Positions 9,700-19,759 of a stretch of 64,000 bases of DNA are shown here, one piece after another. A program made the translations under genes and the position numbers. Within the stretch, counting starts at the first letter, position 1. Each line of letters begins with the position of its first letter. The stretch comes from Betaproteobacteria bacterium (GTDB taxonomy: Bacteria; Pseudomonadota; Gammaproteobacteria; Burkholderiales; SG8-41). Location of the stretch: contig JAKFYK010000017.1 in assembly GCA_021730905.1 (NCBI GenBank), positions 61,935 to 125,934 of the forward strand, written 5' to 3'. The notes beneath the pieces are model-generated. The model saw only the letters and a list, made by a program, of their open reading frames with translations, searched no databases and had not been told where the DNA came from.

Positions 9700-10137
9700 A
9701 GAGCGATTGCGCACCAGGTTGGTAACCGCCAACTTTAGATCGGGATTGACGATCGTTTTCGATATATCGTCTAATTTCTCAATGTAATCAACAGGAATCT
9801 CCCTTTTCTTCAAGCGCTCAGACGATGCATGAGGCGGGGATTTTGGTTGCACGTCCACACGAATTCCAGTAACCTGCGCTTCAACTTTTCGGAAGAAGGG
9901 TAGTAGGCGCGGCGCCAGTTGCCGGAGTTTCGCGGCAACGGAAGCATTGTCGGCTAATAGATAAAGCGTCCCTGCTTTGAGGTAACCCACACGGCTCGCC
10001 TTGGTCAGTTCGGCGAGTTCGACCGGGGTGCAGTCAACATAAGCCCGTTGCAGCGCCTGCAGGCGTTGCGTTTTGTCGAGGAGCGCAGCGAGTTCGCCCG
10101 ATGCGCCCAGCAGATTGCGGATGTCACGTAGCGGCAT
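9688..10137 (-). CDS. DUF721 protein, DciA-like helicase loader
   Basis: The 149-residue protein has the DUF721 layout: an N-terminal helix, then a KH-like segment with the pattern VGYLKAGTLYLLADNASVAAKLRQ (broken here only by wording: residues 49-72), then a basic C-terminal tail. Family members called DciA load or recruit the DnaB helicase in bacteria lacking DnaC. It is transcribed away from the M23 peptidase gene, with only 23 bases between the two starts, and converges on lpxC. The family assignment is good; the helicase-loading role is taken from relatives. Confidence 0.75.
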   Translation of the reverse strand: MPLRDIRNLLGASGELAALLDKTQRLQALQRAYVDCTPVELAELTKASRVGYLKAGTLYLLADNASVAAKLRQLAPRLLPFFRKVEAQVTGIRVDVQPKSPPHASSERLKKREIPVDYIEKLDDISKTIVNPDLKLAVTNLVRNRSKKS

Positions 10138-10160
10138 GCGTGGCAGCGTGGAGGTAGACG

Positions 10161-11081
10161 TTGAACATTATTCTCGTTTCCGAGCACCTTGCGAAGGCCA
10201 GAACCATAAATATCGGTGCGCGCCAGCTCGCCAGCATGGCCATGGGAGTGGTGGTTACGGTGTTTGCCTTGGCCGGTGCGCTGAACTACCTGATGCTGCG
10301 TTATGCCTCTGAACTGCATTTTCTGCCCTATTTGCAGAGTATGGTGGGGTCGATGCAGCAAGCGCAGCAGAGCCAGACCGAATCCTATCTCCAAGACAAC
10401 CTGAACGCGATGGCACAGCGTCTGGGCCAGATGCAGGCGCAACTGCTGCGGCTCGATACTTTGGGTGAACGGCTGGCCAAGCTTGCCGGGTTCAAGCCGC
10501 AGGATTTTTTGTTCGGCGAACCGCCGGGACGCGGCGGCGCGCCTTCCACGGTGCCGAATCGCGACTTTACGCTGTCTGAACTTGCGCAGCAGATTGAGCG
10601 CCTCACGCAGAGAGTGGATGATCGCGGCGACACACTTGGGGTGCTGGAGTCGCTGCTGACGCTGGAAAGCGCCAAAAAGAAGCTGATACCAACCATGCTG
10701 CCGGTGCTGGGGGGCGGCTACAATTCCAATTTTGGCTGGCGTATCGATCCATTTTCCGGCCAGCACTCCTATCATGAAGGCATCGATTTCGCGGGCGGTG
10801 AAGGCACCCCCATACTGGCTGCCGCCGGCGGCATCGTGGTCTACGCGGAGTACCACGCGGCCTATGGTAATATGGTGGAAATCGATCACGGCAATGAATT
10901 GGTTTCGCGCTACGCGCATGCATCGAAACTGCATGTCAAAGTGGGCGATATGATTTTGCGCGGTGCGAAAATCGCGGAGGTAGGACGTAGTGGCCGGGCG
11001 ACCGGCACGCATTTGCACTTTGAGGTCCGGCAGCGTGGAATCGCCGTGAATCCTGCCCAGTTCCTGCAGTTGCCGGGCTGA
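10161..11081 (+). CDS. M23-family peptidoglycan endopeptidase, membrane anchored
   Basis: The start is a TTG at 10161 with a strong GGAGG at 10150-10154. The 306-residue protein has an N-terminal transmembrane helix (about 24-47), a helical, Gln-rich region (about 60-175) and a C-terminal LytM/M23 domain. The zinc site is intact: H205 and D209 (HEGID), H284 and H286 (HLHFE). Such proteins cut peptide cross-links or, if inactive, activate amidases; here the residues suggest activity. It lies directly upstream of secA, a common betaproteobacterial arrangement. Confidence 0.9.
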   Translation: MNIILVSEHLAKARTINIGARQLASMAMGVVVTVFALAGALNYLMLRYASELHFLPYLQSMVGSMQQAQQSQTESYLQDNLNAMAQRLGQMQAQLLRLDTLGERLAKLAGFKPQDFLFGEPPGRGGAPSTVPNRDFTLSELAQQIERLTQRVDDRGDTLGVLESLLTLESAKKKLIPTMLPVLGGGYNSNFGWRIDPFSGQHSYHEGIDFAGGEGTPILAAAGGIVVYAEYHAAYGNMVEIDHGNELVSRYAHASKLHVKVGDMILRGAKIAEVGRSGRATGTHLHFEVRQRGIAVNPAQFLQLPG

Positions 11082-11121
11082 AATTGAATACGGCTACGTG
11101 AGAGTACGTGATTTAGCGCGA

Positions 11122-11148
11122 GGGGTGGGGATTTCCCCGCCCCTTTTT
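11122..11148 (+). terminator. Strong hairpin plus T run just upstream of secA
   Basis: GGGGTGGGGA pairs with TCCCCGCCCC across a two- to three-base loop and is followed by TTTTT (11144-11148). It looks like a complete intrinsic terminator. The secA ATG is only 26 bases further on, leaving no room for a separate promoter, so the structure may act as an attenuator. Confidence 0.75.
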
Positions 11149-11174
11149 ATTTGCTCGGGAGTTTGAAGCAGTTC

Positions 11175-13994
11175 ATGGTTACTGGAATTCTGAAAAAAAT
11201 ATTCGGCAGCCGCAACGACCGGTTGCTCAAGCAGTACCGCCGCCGCGTCGTGGCGATCAATGCGCTTGAAGCGGAAATTTCGAAGCTTTCCGATGAGGCG
11301 CTGCGCGGCAAAACCGCTGAGTTCCGTGAACGGATCCGCGTGCATCTGGCGAAACTGGAAGCCGGCGACGGCGCCGCGCGCGGGTCGGCTGCGATGGCGC
11401 AGGCGCGCGACCGCGAATGCCGCGAGATCCTCGACGAAATCCTACCGGAAGCGTTTGCGGTAGTACGGGAAGCGTCCATGCGCACCCTCGGCATGCGCCA
11501 TTTCGATGTGCAGATGCTGGGCGGCATCGCCTTGCATAACGGCAAGATTTCCGAGATGCGCACCGGTGAAGGCAAAACGCTGGTGGCGACATTGCCCGCC
11601 TATCTCAATGCGCTGGCCGGACTCGGTGTGCATATAGTTACGGTCAACGATTACCTGGCCAAACGCGATGCGGACTGGATGGGAACGATCTACCGTTTCC
11701 TTGGCCTCACGGTCGGTGTGAACCTGTCGCAGATGGAGCACGCGTTAAAGCAGGAGGCGTACGCGGCGGACATTACTTACGGCACCAACAACGAATTCGG
11801 CTTCGATTACCTGCGCGACAACATGGTGTATCAGAACTCGGAAAAAGTGCAGCGCGTTCTGAGCTATGCCATCGTGGACGAAGTGGACTCGATCCTGATC
11901 GACGAAGCGCGCACGCCGCTGATTATTTCGGGTCAGGCCGAGGACACCACTGATCTTTACGTGAAGATGAACACCGTGGTACCCAAGCTCGTGCGCCAGA
12001 AAGAGGAAAAGGGCGAGGGCGATTACTGGGTGGATGAAAAGGCACACCAGGTGATGCTGTCCGAAGACGGGCATCAGCACGCGGAAGAATTGCTGACGAA
12101 AGCCGGGATGCTGGCCGAAAACAGCAGTCTGTACGATGCCGCGAATATCAATCTCATGCATCACCTGAACGCCGGGTTGCGCGCGCATACGCTGTATCAC
12201 AACGAGCAGCAGTACGTGGTGCAGAACGGCGAGATCATCATTGTCGATGAGTTCACTGGGCGCCTGATGCCGGGGCGGCGCTGGTCGGAGGGTTTGCATC
12301 AGGCGGTGGAGGCCAAGGAAGGCGTCGAGATCCAGAAGGAAAATCAGACGCTGGCGACGATTACCTTCCAGAATTATTTCCGCATGTACAAGAAATTGGC
12401 TGGCATGACCGGCACGGCGGATACCGAGGCGTATGAATTCCAGCAAATCTACGGGCTGGAAACGGTGATTATCCCGACGCATCACCCGATGATCCGCAAG
12501 GACATGAACGACCTGGTGTACCAGTCCACGCCGGAAAAATACAAGGCGGTGATTGCCGACATCCAGGATTGCTATAAACGCGGCCAGCCGGTGCTGGTGG
12601 GAACCACGTCAATTGAGAGTTCGGAGTTGCTGGCGTCGATGCTGCAGAAGGAAGGCGTGCCGCACAACGTGCTCAACGCCAAGCAGCATGCGCGCGAGGC
12701 CGAGATTGTCGCGCAGGCGGGCCGGTCGAAGGTGGTGACGATCGCCACCAACATGGCCGGACGCGGCACGGATATCGTGCTGGGCGGCAGTATTCATCGC
12801 GAAACGGAAGCGCTGCGTGCTGACCCGTCGCTCGACGATGCCACGCGGCGCAAACGCATGGAAGAAATGCAGCACGATTGGCAGGTGCTGCACAATCAGG
12901 TGGTGGCGCTGGGCGGCGTGCATATTATCGGCACCGAGCGGCACGAGTCGCGCCGTATCGACAACCAGTTGCGTGGCCGTTCGGGACGCCAGGGCGATCC
13001 GGGTTCCAGCCGTTTTTATCTGTCGCTTGACGATCCACTGATGCGCATATTCGCCGGTGACCGTGTCAAGGCAATCATGCAGCGCCTCAAGGTGCCGGAA
13101 GGCGAACCTATCGAAGCCGGCATGATCAATCGCTCGATCGAGAACGCGCAGCGCAAGGTCGAGGCACGCAATTTCGACATACGCAAGCACTTGCTGGAAT
13201 ACGATGATGTTGCCAACGATCAGCGCAAGGTGATCTACCAGCAGCGCAACGAGTTGCTGGATGCCGAGGATATGTCCGAGACCATTGCCGCGATGCGCGC
13301 GGACGTGGTCAGCGGTTATGCCGCGCAGCATATCCCGCCGGACAGTCTGGAAGAACAGTGGGATGTCACGGGTCTGGAGCGAACGCTCGATGCGGAACTC
13401 ACGCTCAAACTGCCGATCCAGCAGTGGTTGAAGGACGAAGCTGGCCTGGAAGAAGACGCGTTGCGTGCGCGCATTGTCGAATCCGCGCACAAATCCTACA
13501 ACGACAAGGTGTCAGTGGTCGATGCACAGGCCATGCGTCAGTACGAGCGCGGACTGATGCTGCAGAGCATAGATACCCACTGGCGCGAGCATTTGTCGAT
13601 GCTGGACCATCTGCGTCAAGGCATACACCTGCGGTCGTATGCGCAGAAAAATCCCACGCAGGAATACAAGCGCGAGGCTTTCGAACTGTTTTCGATGCTG
13701 CTGGATGCGATAAAGGCTGAAGTCACCAAGACGTTGATGACAGTGCGTATACGCAGCGCCGAGGAATTGCAGGCAGTCGAGGAGCGCGAGGCGCCTCAAA
13801 ACGTGCAATACCAGCATGCCGATTTCAGCGAGGCCACAGCGGACGAGGCCGAACCGGCTACGGCTACGGCGGCGGTCAGCGAGGAGCAAAAGCCCCAGCC
13901 TTTCGTTCGTCCCGGCGAAAAAATTGGCCGCAACGATCCATGTCCGTGCGGCTCGGGGAAAAAATACAAGCAGTGTCACGGCAAGCTGATTTGA
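11175..13994 (+). CDS. secA: Preprotein translocase ATPase SecA
   Basis: SecA drives secretory proteins through SecYEG. The open frame begins with a TTG at 11151, but the ATG at 11175 gives [20 protein letters not shown], the canonical SecA N-terminus, and 939 residues. Walker A GEGKT is at residues 131-135, the DEAD-type box reads [15 protein letters not shown], and the arginine-finger region contains [11 protein letters not shown]. The C-terminal zinc finger [14 protein letters not shown], which binds SecB, is complete. A small insert rich in Gly/Ala (about 63-78) lengthens the N-terminal region. argJ follows 22 bases later. Confidence 0.98.
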   Translation: MVTGILKKIFGSRNDRLLKQYRRRVVAINALEAEISKLSDEALRGKTAEFRERIRVHLAKLEAGDGAARGSAAMAQARDRECREILDEILPEAFAVVREASMRTLGMRHFDVQMLGGIALHNGKISEMRTGEGKTLVATLPAYLNALAGLGVHIVTVNDYLAKRDADWMGTIYRFLGLTVGVNLSQMEHALKQEAYAADITYGTNNEFGFDYLRDNMVYQNSEKVQRVLSYAIVDEVDSILIDEARTPLIISGQAEDTTDLYVKMNTVVPKLVRQKEEKGEGDYWVDEKAHQVMLSEDGHQHAEELLTKAGMLAENSSLYDAANINLMHHLNAGLRAHTLYHNEQQYVVQNGEIIIVDEFTGRLMPGRRWSEGLHQAVEAKEGVEIQKENQTLATITFQNYFRMYKKLAGMTGTADTEAYEFQQIYGLETVIIPTHHPMIRKDMNDLVYQSTPEKYKAVIADIQDCYKRGQPVLVGTTSIESSELLASMLQKEGVPHNVLNAKQHAREAEIVAQAGRSKVVTIATNMAGRGTDIVLGGSIHRETEALRADPSLDDATRRKRMEEMQHDWQVLHNQVVALGGVHIIGTERHESRRIDNQLRGRSGRQGDPGSSRFYLSLDDPLMRIFAGDRVKAIMQRLKVPEGEPIEAGMINRSIENAQRKVEARNFDIRKHLLEYDDVANDQRKVIYQQRNELLDAEDMSETIAAMRADVVSGYAAQHIPPDSLEEQWDVTGLERTLDAELTLKLPIQQWLKDEAGLEEDALRARIVESAHKSYNDKVSVVDAQAMRQYERGLMLQSIDTHWREHLSMLDHLRQGIHLRSYAQKNPTQEYKREAFELFSMLLDAIKAEVTKTLMTVRIRSAEELQAVEEREAPQNVQYQHADFSEATADEAEPATATAAVSEEQKPQPFVRPGEKIGRNDPCPCGSGKKYKQCHGKLI

Positions 13995-14016
13995 TTCTTG
14001 TTGTGACTGAAACCGC

Positions 14017-15255
14017 ATGCCCGTCAATCTGTCCGCTCCCGATCCTGATGCGCTGCTGCCGGTAAGCGGCATTGCGCTCGGCATCGCCGAGGCGAATATT
14101 CGCAAGTCCGGACGCAAGGACTTGCTGGTGATGCGCGTGGACGATGGCGCGCGCGTCGCGGGAGTATTCACCCAGAATCGGTTCTGTGCCGCTCCGGTGG
14201 TGGTTGCGCGGCAGAACCTCAGCGCACTGGATCCCGGTAAATCGATACGTGCGCTGGTAGTGAATACCGGTTGTGCAAATGCCGGCACCGGCAACGATGG
14301 GCTCAAACACGCACGCGAGACGTGCGCAGCGTTGGCGAAACTCATCAGTTGTGCGTCGGCGCAGGTATTGCCGTTTTCTACCGGCGTGATCATGGAGCCG
14401 TTGCCTGTCGAGAGAATTATCGCCGGCTTGCCACTCTGCCTGGCTGATTTGAAGCCCGCGAACTGGGCGCGGGCCGCGGAAGCCATCATGACCACCGATA
14501 CCGTGCCCAAGGCGGCGTCGCGCCGATTCGGTGTGGGTGATGCGAGCATCACCGTCACAGGGATTGCCAAGGGCGCCGGGATGATACATCCGAATATGGC
14601 GACCATGCTGGGTTACATAACGACGGACGCGCGCGTCAGCCTGCCGCTGGTCAAGCGTGCAGTTGCCTATGCCGCGCAGCGTTCGTTCAACTGCATCACG
14701 GTGGATGGCGATACATCCACCAACGATTCCTTTGTCCTGATCGCGACCGGCAAAGCGGCAATGACGGAAATTACCAGTGCCGACGGCGCGGAATATGCGG
14801 CGTTTCGCGATGCGGTGACCGCTGTTGCGACGGAACTCGCTCAGGCGATTATCCGTGACGGCGAAGGTGCGACCAAATTCATCACGGTGCGAATCGATGG
14901 TGGAAAAAGCGAAGTGGAATGCCGCAAGGTTGCGTTTGCGATTGCGCATTCGCCGTTGACCAAGACGGCATTCTTTGCTTCCGATCCCAACCTGGGCCGC
15001 ATTCTGGCTGCGGTAGGATATGCAGGCATCGACGATCTCGATGCGAACAATATCGATTTGTATCTGGACGACGTGCTGGTGGCGAAGAACGGCGGACGTT
15101 CTCCGGGCTATCAGGAGGCGGATGGCCAGCGCGTGATGAGGCAGGCTGAAATCACGGTGCGCGTGGTATTGAATCGAGGCGCCGCATCGGCGACAGTGTG
15201 GACGTGTGATTTGTCGCACGACTACGTCAGTATCAATGCCGATTACCGTAGTTAA
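14017..15255 (+). CDS. argJ: Bifunctional glutamate N-acetyltransferase/ornithine acetyltransferase ArgJ
   Basis: ArgJ moves the acetyl group from N-acetylornithine to glutamate, closing the cyclic arginine pathway, and often also makes N-acetylglutamate from acetyl-CoA. The 412-residue precursor self-cleaves before a conserved Thr; here that is T196 in HPNMATMLG. The oxyanion residues STG (121-123) are present. The substrate loop TTDTVPKA is at about 159-166. It is probably cotranscribed with secA. Confidence 0.95.
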   Translation: MPVNLSAPDPDALLPVSGIALGIAEANIRKSGRKDLLVMRVDDGARVAGVFTQNRFCAAPVVVARQNLSALDPGKSIRALVVNTGCANAGTGNDGLKHARETCAALAKLISCASAQVLPFSTGVIMEPLPVERIIAGLPLCLADLKPANWARAAEAIMTTDTVPKAASRRFGVGDASITVTGIAKGAGMIHPNMATMLGYITTDARVSLPLVKRAVAYAAQRSFNCITVDGDTSTNDSFVLIATGKAAMTEITSADGAEYAAFRDAVTAVATELAQAIIRDGEGATKFITVRIDGGKSEVECRKVAFAIAHSPLTKTAFFASDPNLGRILAAVGYAGIDDLDANNIDLYLDDVLVAKNGGRSPGYQEADGQRVMRQAEITVRVVLNRGAASATVWTCDLSHDYVSINADYRS

Positions 15256-15259
15256 ATTA

Positions 15260-15280
15260 TGTTTAAAAACAAATATTTAC
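15260..15280 (-). repeat. AT-rich 21-bp motif, copy 3 (argJ-DUF815 gap)
   Basis: It matches the consensus at 17 of 21 positions on the minus strand. It fills the 29-base gap between the argJ stop and the next ATG. Confidence 0.4.
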
Positions 15281-15284
15281 AGTA

Positions 15285-16169
15285 ATGGCCGATACCAGAA
15301 AGTTACTCGCGCGCGCTGTAGCGTTGGTCGAACGCCTGGAACAGTTGCTGCCGCGCGCTGCAGTGCCCACGGACTGGAAGGCGTCGGTTGCGTTTCGCTG
15401 GAGAAAGAACCATGGGCAAAACGGCCGCGGCGCGATTCAGCCGGTGGGCCAGGTCCACCGTATTCAATTGAAAGACCTGCGCGGCATCGACGATCAGAAG
15501 ACGCTGGTCGAGCAAAACACGCGGCAGTTCGTCGAGGGTTTTCCCGCCAACAATGTGCTGCTTACCGGTGCGCGGGGTACCGGTAAATCATCGCTGATCA
15601 AGGCGTTGCTCACCAAGTACGCGCCGCGCGGATTGCGGATCATCGAAGTCGAGAAGCACGATCTGATTGATTTGCCGGAAATCGTCGATCTCATCTGCAA
15701 TCGGCCCGAGCGTTTTATGCTGTATTGCGACGACCTCTCGTTCGAGGCGGACGAACCCGGCTACAAGGCGCTCAAGGTGGTGCTGGATGGGTCGGTGGCC
15801 GCTGCTTCCGAAAATTGCCTGATTTATGCCACGTCAAACCGTCGGCATCTGATGCCTGAGTTCATGCAGGAAAATCTCGAGTACAAGCACGTTGGCGAAG
15901 AAATACACCCCGGAGAAACCTCCGAGGAAAAAGTTTCGCTGTCGGAGCGATTCGGTTTGTGGGTGTCGTTCTACCCGTTCGATCAGGACGAATATCTGAA
16001 CATCGTTGCGGTGTGGCTTGCCCACTTCAAGGTTGCTGATACGCATTCGTCGCAAGTCCAGCAGGCGGCGCTGCAGTGGTCGTTGCAGCGCGGTTCGCGC
16101 AGCGGACGCGTCGCCTGGCAGTTTGCGCGGGACTGGGCGGGACGCACGCGCCTCGCGCGCAAAAAGTAA
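15285..16169 (+). CDS. DUF815 family AAA-type ATPase
   Basis: The 294-residue protein has a Walker A motif GARGTGKSS near residue 94 and a Walker B-like FMLYCDDLSFE near 150, followed by the sensor-type IYATSNRRHL. This is the DUF815 (predicted AAA) family, whose cellular role is not established. It sits between argJ and a MutT-ThiE gene, which starts 12 bases after its stop, a linkage found in many betaproteobacteria. No signal peptide or membrane segment is seen. Confidence 0.85.
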   Translation: MADTRKLLARAVALVERLEQLLPRAAVPTDWKASVAFRWRKNHGQNGRGAIQPVGQVHRIQLKDLRGIDDQKTLVEQNTRQFVEGFPANNVLLTGARGTGKSSLIKALLTKYAPRGLRIIEVEKHDLIDLPEIVDLICNRPERFMLYCDDLSFEADEPGYKALKVVLDGSVAAASENCLIYATSNRRHLMPEFMQENLEYKHVGEEIHPGETSEEKVSLSERFGLWVSFYPFDQDEYLNIVAVWLAHFKVADTHSSQVQQAALQWSLQRGSRSGRVAWQFARDWAGRTRLARKK

Positions 16170-16180
16170 ATCTTTCCGTG

Positions 16181-17128
16181 ATGCCTTCGGAGGCGCGCCG
16201 CCGCATCGAAGTTGCCGCCGCGGTGATACACGATGCCGCGGGTCGCTTTCTGCTCGCGCAGCGTCCGGCCGGCAAGGCTTTTGAAGGCTATTGGGAATTC
16301 CCCGGCGGGAAGGTCGAACCCGGAGAATCGGCGGCGGCGGCCATGCGGCGCGAACTGCTTGAGGAACTCGGCATCGAAGTGGAGACCGTATACCCGTGGC
16401 TTACGCGCGACTTTGAGTACCCGCATGCCTCGGTGAGGCTGCGTTTCTTCCGCATTTATGGCTGGCGTGGTGAACCCTGCGGGCGTGAAGGGCAGCGCTT
16501 TGCATGGCAGACCGCCGGCAGTCTGGATGTTGCGCCCATACTGCCGGCGAACGGGCCGATCCTGCGCGCACTGGATTTGCCAGAGGTCTACGGCATTACC
16601 CAAGCCGAAACGCTGGGTGTCGATGCCTTCAAGCACAGGCTTGCCGCAGCACTCGGGCAAGGGTTAAAGCTGATACAGGTGCGCGAGAAACACCTGCCTG
16701 TCGATGACCTGCGGCGGTTCGCGGCGGATGTGGTGGCCTTGTCCCATCGCCACGGCGCGCGTGTGTTGATCAACGGCGATGTGCGCCTTGCACGCGATAC
16801 GGGAGCGGATGGAGTGCACCTCACGTCGGCCATGCTGCGTTCTTTCGCGGAGCGCCCTGCCTGTACGTGGGTGGCAGCGTCCTGCCATGACCGCGCTGAG
16901 GTCGAGATGGCAACCCGCCTGGGTGCGGATTTCGTGGTGGTAGGGCCGGTGATGCCGACCCCAACGCATCCGGGCATGCCGGTTTTGGGATGGGATGGGT
17001 TCGCGCTATGCACTCAGGACTCGTCAATCCCGGTATACGCGCTGGGCGGTATGCAGCCGCAAGACCTGGAAAACGCGCGGCAGGCAGGCGCCCATGGTAT
17101 CGCCATGTTGCGCGGGGCGTGGCGCTAA
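16181..17128 (+). CDS. Nudix (MutT-like) hydrolase fused to ThiE-like domain
   Basis: The ATG at 16181 (or the adjacent GTG at 16178) lies just after the DUF815 stop and gives 315 residues. Residues 8-130 are a Nudix hydrolase with a perfect box from G43 to I65, including the R57-E58 and E61-E62 pairs, as in 8-oxo-dGTP sanitising MutT. Residues about 135-315 are a thiamine-phosphate-synthase (ThiE/TenI) barrel: [43 protein letters not shown] and YALGGM. The fusion is known in proteobacteria; whether the ThiE half makes thiamine phosphate here is unproven. It converges on yacG and the two stops overlap by three bases. Confidence 0.9.
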   Translation: MPSEARRRIEVAAAVIHDAAGRFLLAQRPAGKAFEGYWEFPGGKVEPGESAAAAMRRELLEELGIEVETVYPWLTRDFEYPHASVRLRFFRIYGWRGEPCGREGQRFAWQTAGSLDVAPILPANGPILRALDLPEVYGITQAETLGVDAFKHRLAAALGQGLKLIQVREKHLPVDDLRRFAADVVALSHRHGARVLINGDVRLARDTGADGVHLTSAMLRSFAERPACTWVAASCHDRAEVEMATRLGADFVVVGPVMPTPTHPGMPVLGWDGFALCTQDSSIPVYALGGMQPQDLENARQAGAHGIAMLRGAWR

Positions 17129-17328
17129 TTCAGCGGCGGGCTGTCCGTCGGGATATCTTCTTCCGCGATATCGTCGTATTCGACCACCGGAATGCGATAG
17201 CTTTCGCTTGCCCATGCGCCGAGGTCCATCATCTTGCAGTGTTCCGAGCAAAAGGGCCGCCACGGGTTCGTGCTGCTCCACACGACCTTGGCGGCACACC
17301 GCGGGCAACTAACCATCCGCTGCGTCAT
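17126..17328 (-). CDS. yacG: DNA gyrase inhibitor/zinc protein YacG
   Basis: A frame runs from 17367, but the ATG at 17328 starts four bases after the zapD stop and gives a typical YacG of about 67 residues, [12 protein letters not shown]. Four cysteines bind zinc: CPRC and the pair in FCSEHC. E. coli YacG binds GyrB and inhibits gyrase. The acidic tail ([10 protein letters not shown]) is also usual. It is the last gene of the coaE-zapD-yacG series on the minus strand. The stop codon is at 17125-17127. Confidence 0.88.
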
Positions 17329-17332
17329 ACGG

Positions 17333-18088
17333 TTACAGATTGCAGAATGTAAGATCAAATTCGACATCCGTCTCGACCGCTTTGGGGCGCTGACCGCCTT
17401 CGTGGCTGGTGAAGCGGATGTTGAGTGCGTACTTGTTGGCGCTGATTTCCGGCACGCATTGGTAATTGCGCGACAGGCGTATGCGCAGCATTTGCGCGAC
17501 CCGCCCTGCCATCATCTGTTGATAGACGCCTTGGTACGCGACCAGCGTCGTGTTCTTGCCGCTTTCACGCAGCAGGCGCAGCACGATGACAATGGCTTCG
17601 CGTATCGGTTGAAAGGGCGCCAGCCATTGGTTGAGATCATGACGCCGTTGTTCGCTGTTCTGCTGCAACCAGAAGTGATAAGACGGCAGATCGAACTCGC
17701 ACACGCCTCCCGGAATACTGGTGCGCTGCTTGATGCTCATCAGCCAGTCGTTCTCGCGCAGTTCCTGCCCGACTTTGCCTGACGTCTGGAACAGCCGGGA
17801 TGAAGCCTGATCGATTTTCCACAGAATGTCATCGAGCGCTGCCTCTGAGATTTCCGGATTGTCGCGCAGCGATTCCAGCGTGTGTTTCTGGCGTTCGAGT
17901 TCCTGCAGAAGATCGGATTTGAGATCGGCGCGGCTGGCAACCTCGAGTATTTCGAATGTCGACACCAGCGCCGCGTGATGTTCGACGGCATCGGACTTGG
18001 CAAGAAAATACTCGACCCGTTCGTATAGATCCTCGAAGCGCAGCAATGTGCGCACGCGCTCGCTCAGCGGATACTCGTAACTGATCAC
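17333..18088 (-). CDS. zapD: Cell division protein ZapD
   Basis: ZapD bundles FtsZ filaments by binding the FtsZ C-terminal peptide. The GTG at 18088 starts (V)[20 protein letters not shown], the hallmark N-terminus, and gives 251 residues. The helical N-terminal half and beta-rich C-terminal half ([17 protein letters not shown]) match the family. The complete FtsZ tail peptide in this window gives it a partner. yacG follows four bases after its stop; coaE lies 83 bases upstream. Confidence 0.93.
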   Translation of the reverse strand: MISYEYPLSERVRTLLRFEDLYERVEYFLAKSDAVEHHAALVSTFEILEVASRADLKSDLLQELERQKHTLESLRDNPEISEAALDDILWKIDQASSRLFQTSGKVGQELRENDWLMSIKQRTSIPGGVCEFDLPSYHFWLQQNSEQRRHDLNQWLAPFQPIREAIVIVLRLLRESGKNTTLVAYQGVYQQMMAGRVAQMLRIRLSRNYQCVPEISANKYALNIRFTSHEGGQRPKAVETDVEFDLTFCNL

Positions 18089-18171
18089 AAGACGCCCGGA
18101 CCGTGAGGGATGAGAATGCGGCTAAGTATTCACCAAAACACGAAAAAAATAAAGGGTTTATGCGTGTTTTC

Positions 18172-18798
18172 TCATGTAAGCCTGCCTTGCTGTCCGGCCC
18201 CCAGCGCCAGGCTGAGGTAGTGCAGGTGCAGCCGTGTTACCTGCTGGCGCAATGCTTCCTCGCCGCCATCGTTGTGCAAAATATCGTCGGCTTTTGCCAG
18301 CCGATCCGCTCTTGCTAGCTGCGACGCCATGATGGCACGCACGGCGGATTCGGAGATGCTGCTACGGCGCATGGTGCGTTCAATTTGCATTTGCTCGGAA
18401 CAGTCCACCACGGCGATCCGTTGAACCAGTTCGTGGTAAGCGTTTTTCTCCAGCAGCAGAGGCACCACCAGCAATACGTAGGGTTCTCTGGCATGGGCAA
18501 CCTGATCGCGTGCCTGTTGGCCGATCAATGGATGCAAAATGGCCTCCAGCCTGTCCTTTGCCTGCGGATCCTTGAATACCAGTTCGCGCATCCGCGCGCG
18601 ATCAAGGCTGCCGTCGGCGGCAATAAAATCCCGGCCGAACTGACGGATGATCTCCTGAATGGCCGCGCCCCCCGGTCGGGTGAGTGCGTGTGAAATATCA
18701 TCGACATCCACTACGCCCGCGCCCAGGGCCTGAAACAGGCGCGCGGCGAAGGATTTCCCCGATCCTATGCCGCCTGTCAGGCCGACGCAAAACGGCAT
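18172..18798 (-). CDS. coaE: Dephospho-CoA kinase CoaE
   Basis: CoaE phosphorylates dephospho-CoA, the last step of coenzyme A synthesis. The 208-residue protein has the P-loop GGIGSGKS at residues 9-16, the substrate motif DVDDISH, and the lid-region segment HPLIG. The order pilC-pilD-coaE-zapD-yacG is common in beta- and gammaproteobacteria. The ATG is six bases downstream of the pilD stop, so coupling is likely. Confidence 0.95.
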   Translation of the reverse strand: MPFCVGLTGGIGSGKSFAARLFQALGAGVVDVDDISHALTRPGGAAIQEIIRQFGRDFIAADGSLDRARMRELVFKDPQAKDRLEAILHPLIGQQARDQVAHAREPYVLLVVPLLLEKNAYHELVQRIAVVDCSEQMQIERTMRRSSISESAVRAIMASQLARADRLAKADDILHNDGGEEALRQQVTRLHLHYLSLALGAGQQGRLT

Positions 18799-18804
18799 GA
18801 CGGT

Positions 18805-19653
18805 TCAGAGCAGATTGAGGTACTGGCGGTTGATGACTTGACCATGAAATAACGCGATAACACCAGCGATAGCCAGGTAGGGACCAAACGGTATGGGTGT
18901 TTCGCGGCCGTGACGGGCGAAGATCATTAGGCCTATGCCGATGACCGCGCCTACCAGGGAGGACAGCAGTATGACCAGCGGCAACATTTGCCAGCCGAGC
19001 CAGGCGCCGATCGCGGCGAGAAGCTTGAAGTCACCGTATCCCATGCCTTCCTTGCCGGTGGCCAGTTTGAAAAGCCAGAACACGGACCATAGCGCCAGAT
19101 AGCCGGCAGCAGCGCCGATGACCGCAGATTGCAAATCAACGTGCGCGTTACCGAGATTGAATAACAGCCCCGCCCATAGCAACGGCAGCGTAATATCGTC
19201 CGGAAGATAAAAAGTGTCGAGGTCGATGAACGTCAGCGCGATCATCGCCCATACGAAAACGATGGCGCCCAGCCCCGCCAGCGTGGGGCCAAATCGCCAC
19301 GCTGCGTAGCCCGCGAGTGCGCCGGACAGCATTTCAACAAAGGGGTAACGCGGGGAAATTCGCGCTTTGCATCCTGCACATTTTCCGCCCAGCACGAGAT
19401 AGCTGATGACAGGGATGTTTTGCAGTGCCGTGATCGGCTGTGCACAAGAAGGGCAGCGCGAGCGCGGCATCACCAGGTTGTAGCGTTCGCCGGCGGGCGC
19501 CTCTTTTCCGTCCAGTTCCGCGCATTCCGAGCGCCACTGCTGTTCCATCATCTTCGGCAGACGATGGATAACGACGTTCAGAAAACTGCCTACAGCCAGT
19601 CCTAAAACGATGGCAAAGTACAAAAACAGGGACGGGTCTGAAAACAGGCTCAA
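18805..19653 (-). CDS. pilD: Prepilin leader peptidase/N-methyltransferase PilD
   Basis: PilD cleaves type IV prepilin leaders and methylates the new N-terminus in the inner membrane. The start is a TTG at 19653; no ATG is available nearby. The cytoplasmic zinc motif uses C67, C70, C92 and C95. The aspartyl protease residues are D144 (FIDLDTFYLPD) and D208 (GYGDFK), spaced 64 residues apart as in characterised enzymes. About seven hydrophobic helices are visible in 282 residues. Confidence 0.94.
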   Translation of the reverse strand: MSLFSDPSLFLYFAIVLGLAVGSFLNVVIHRLPKMMEQQWRSECAELDGKEAPAGERYNLVMPRSRCPSCAQPITALQNIPVISYLVLGGKCAGCKARISPRYPFVEMLSGALAGYAAWRFGPTLAGLGAIVFVWAMIALTFIDLDTFYLPDDITLPLLWAGLLFNLGNAHVDLQSAVIGAAAGYLALWSVFWLFKLATGKEGMGYGDFKLLAAIGAWLGWQMLPLVILLSSLVGAVIGIGLMIFARHGRETPIPFGPYLAIAGVIALFHGQVINRQYLNLL

Positions 19654-19759
19654 CAGCTAGGTCTCACGCGCACGGCAGCGCAGATATGCATCGGGAAATA
19701 GCCCACCCAACCCCGGCTGAGTTCTCTGTGGCGCGGATGGTGGGCGTTGCCGAATGTTT

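Noticed and set aside
17329..17367. Longer YacG starting at 17367
   Set aside because: It would overlap the zapD coding end and adds 13 residues unlike the family; the ATG at 17328 fits.
18135..18170. Inverted repeat AAAACACG / CGTGTTTT between zapD and coaE
   Set aside because: A 20-base loop and no T run after the stem on either strand; too weak to call a terminator.
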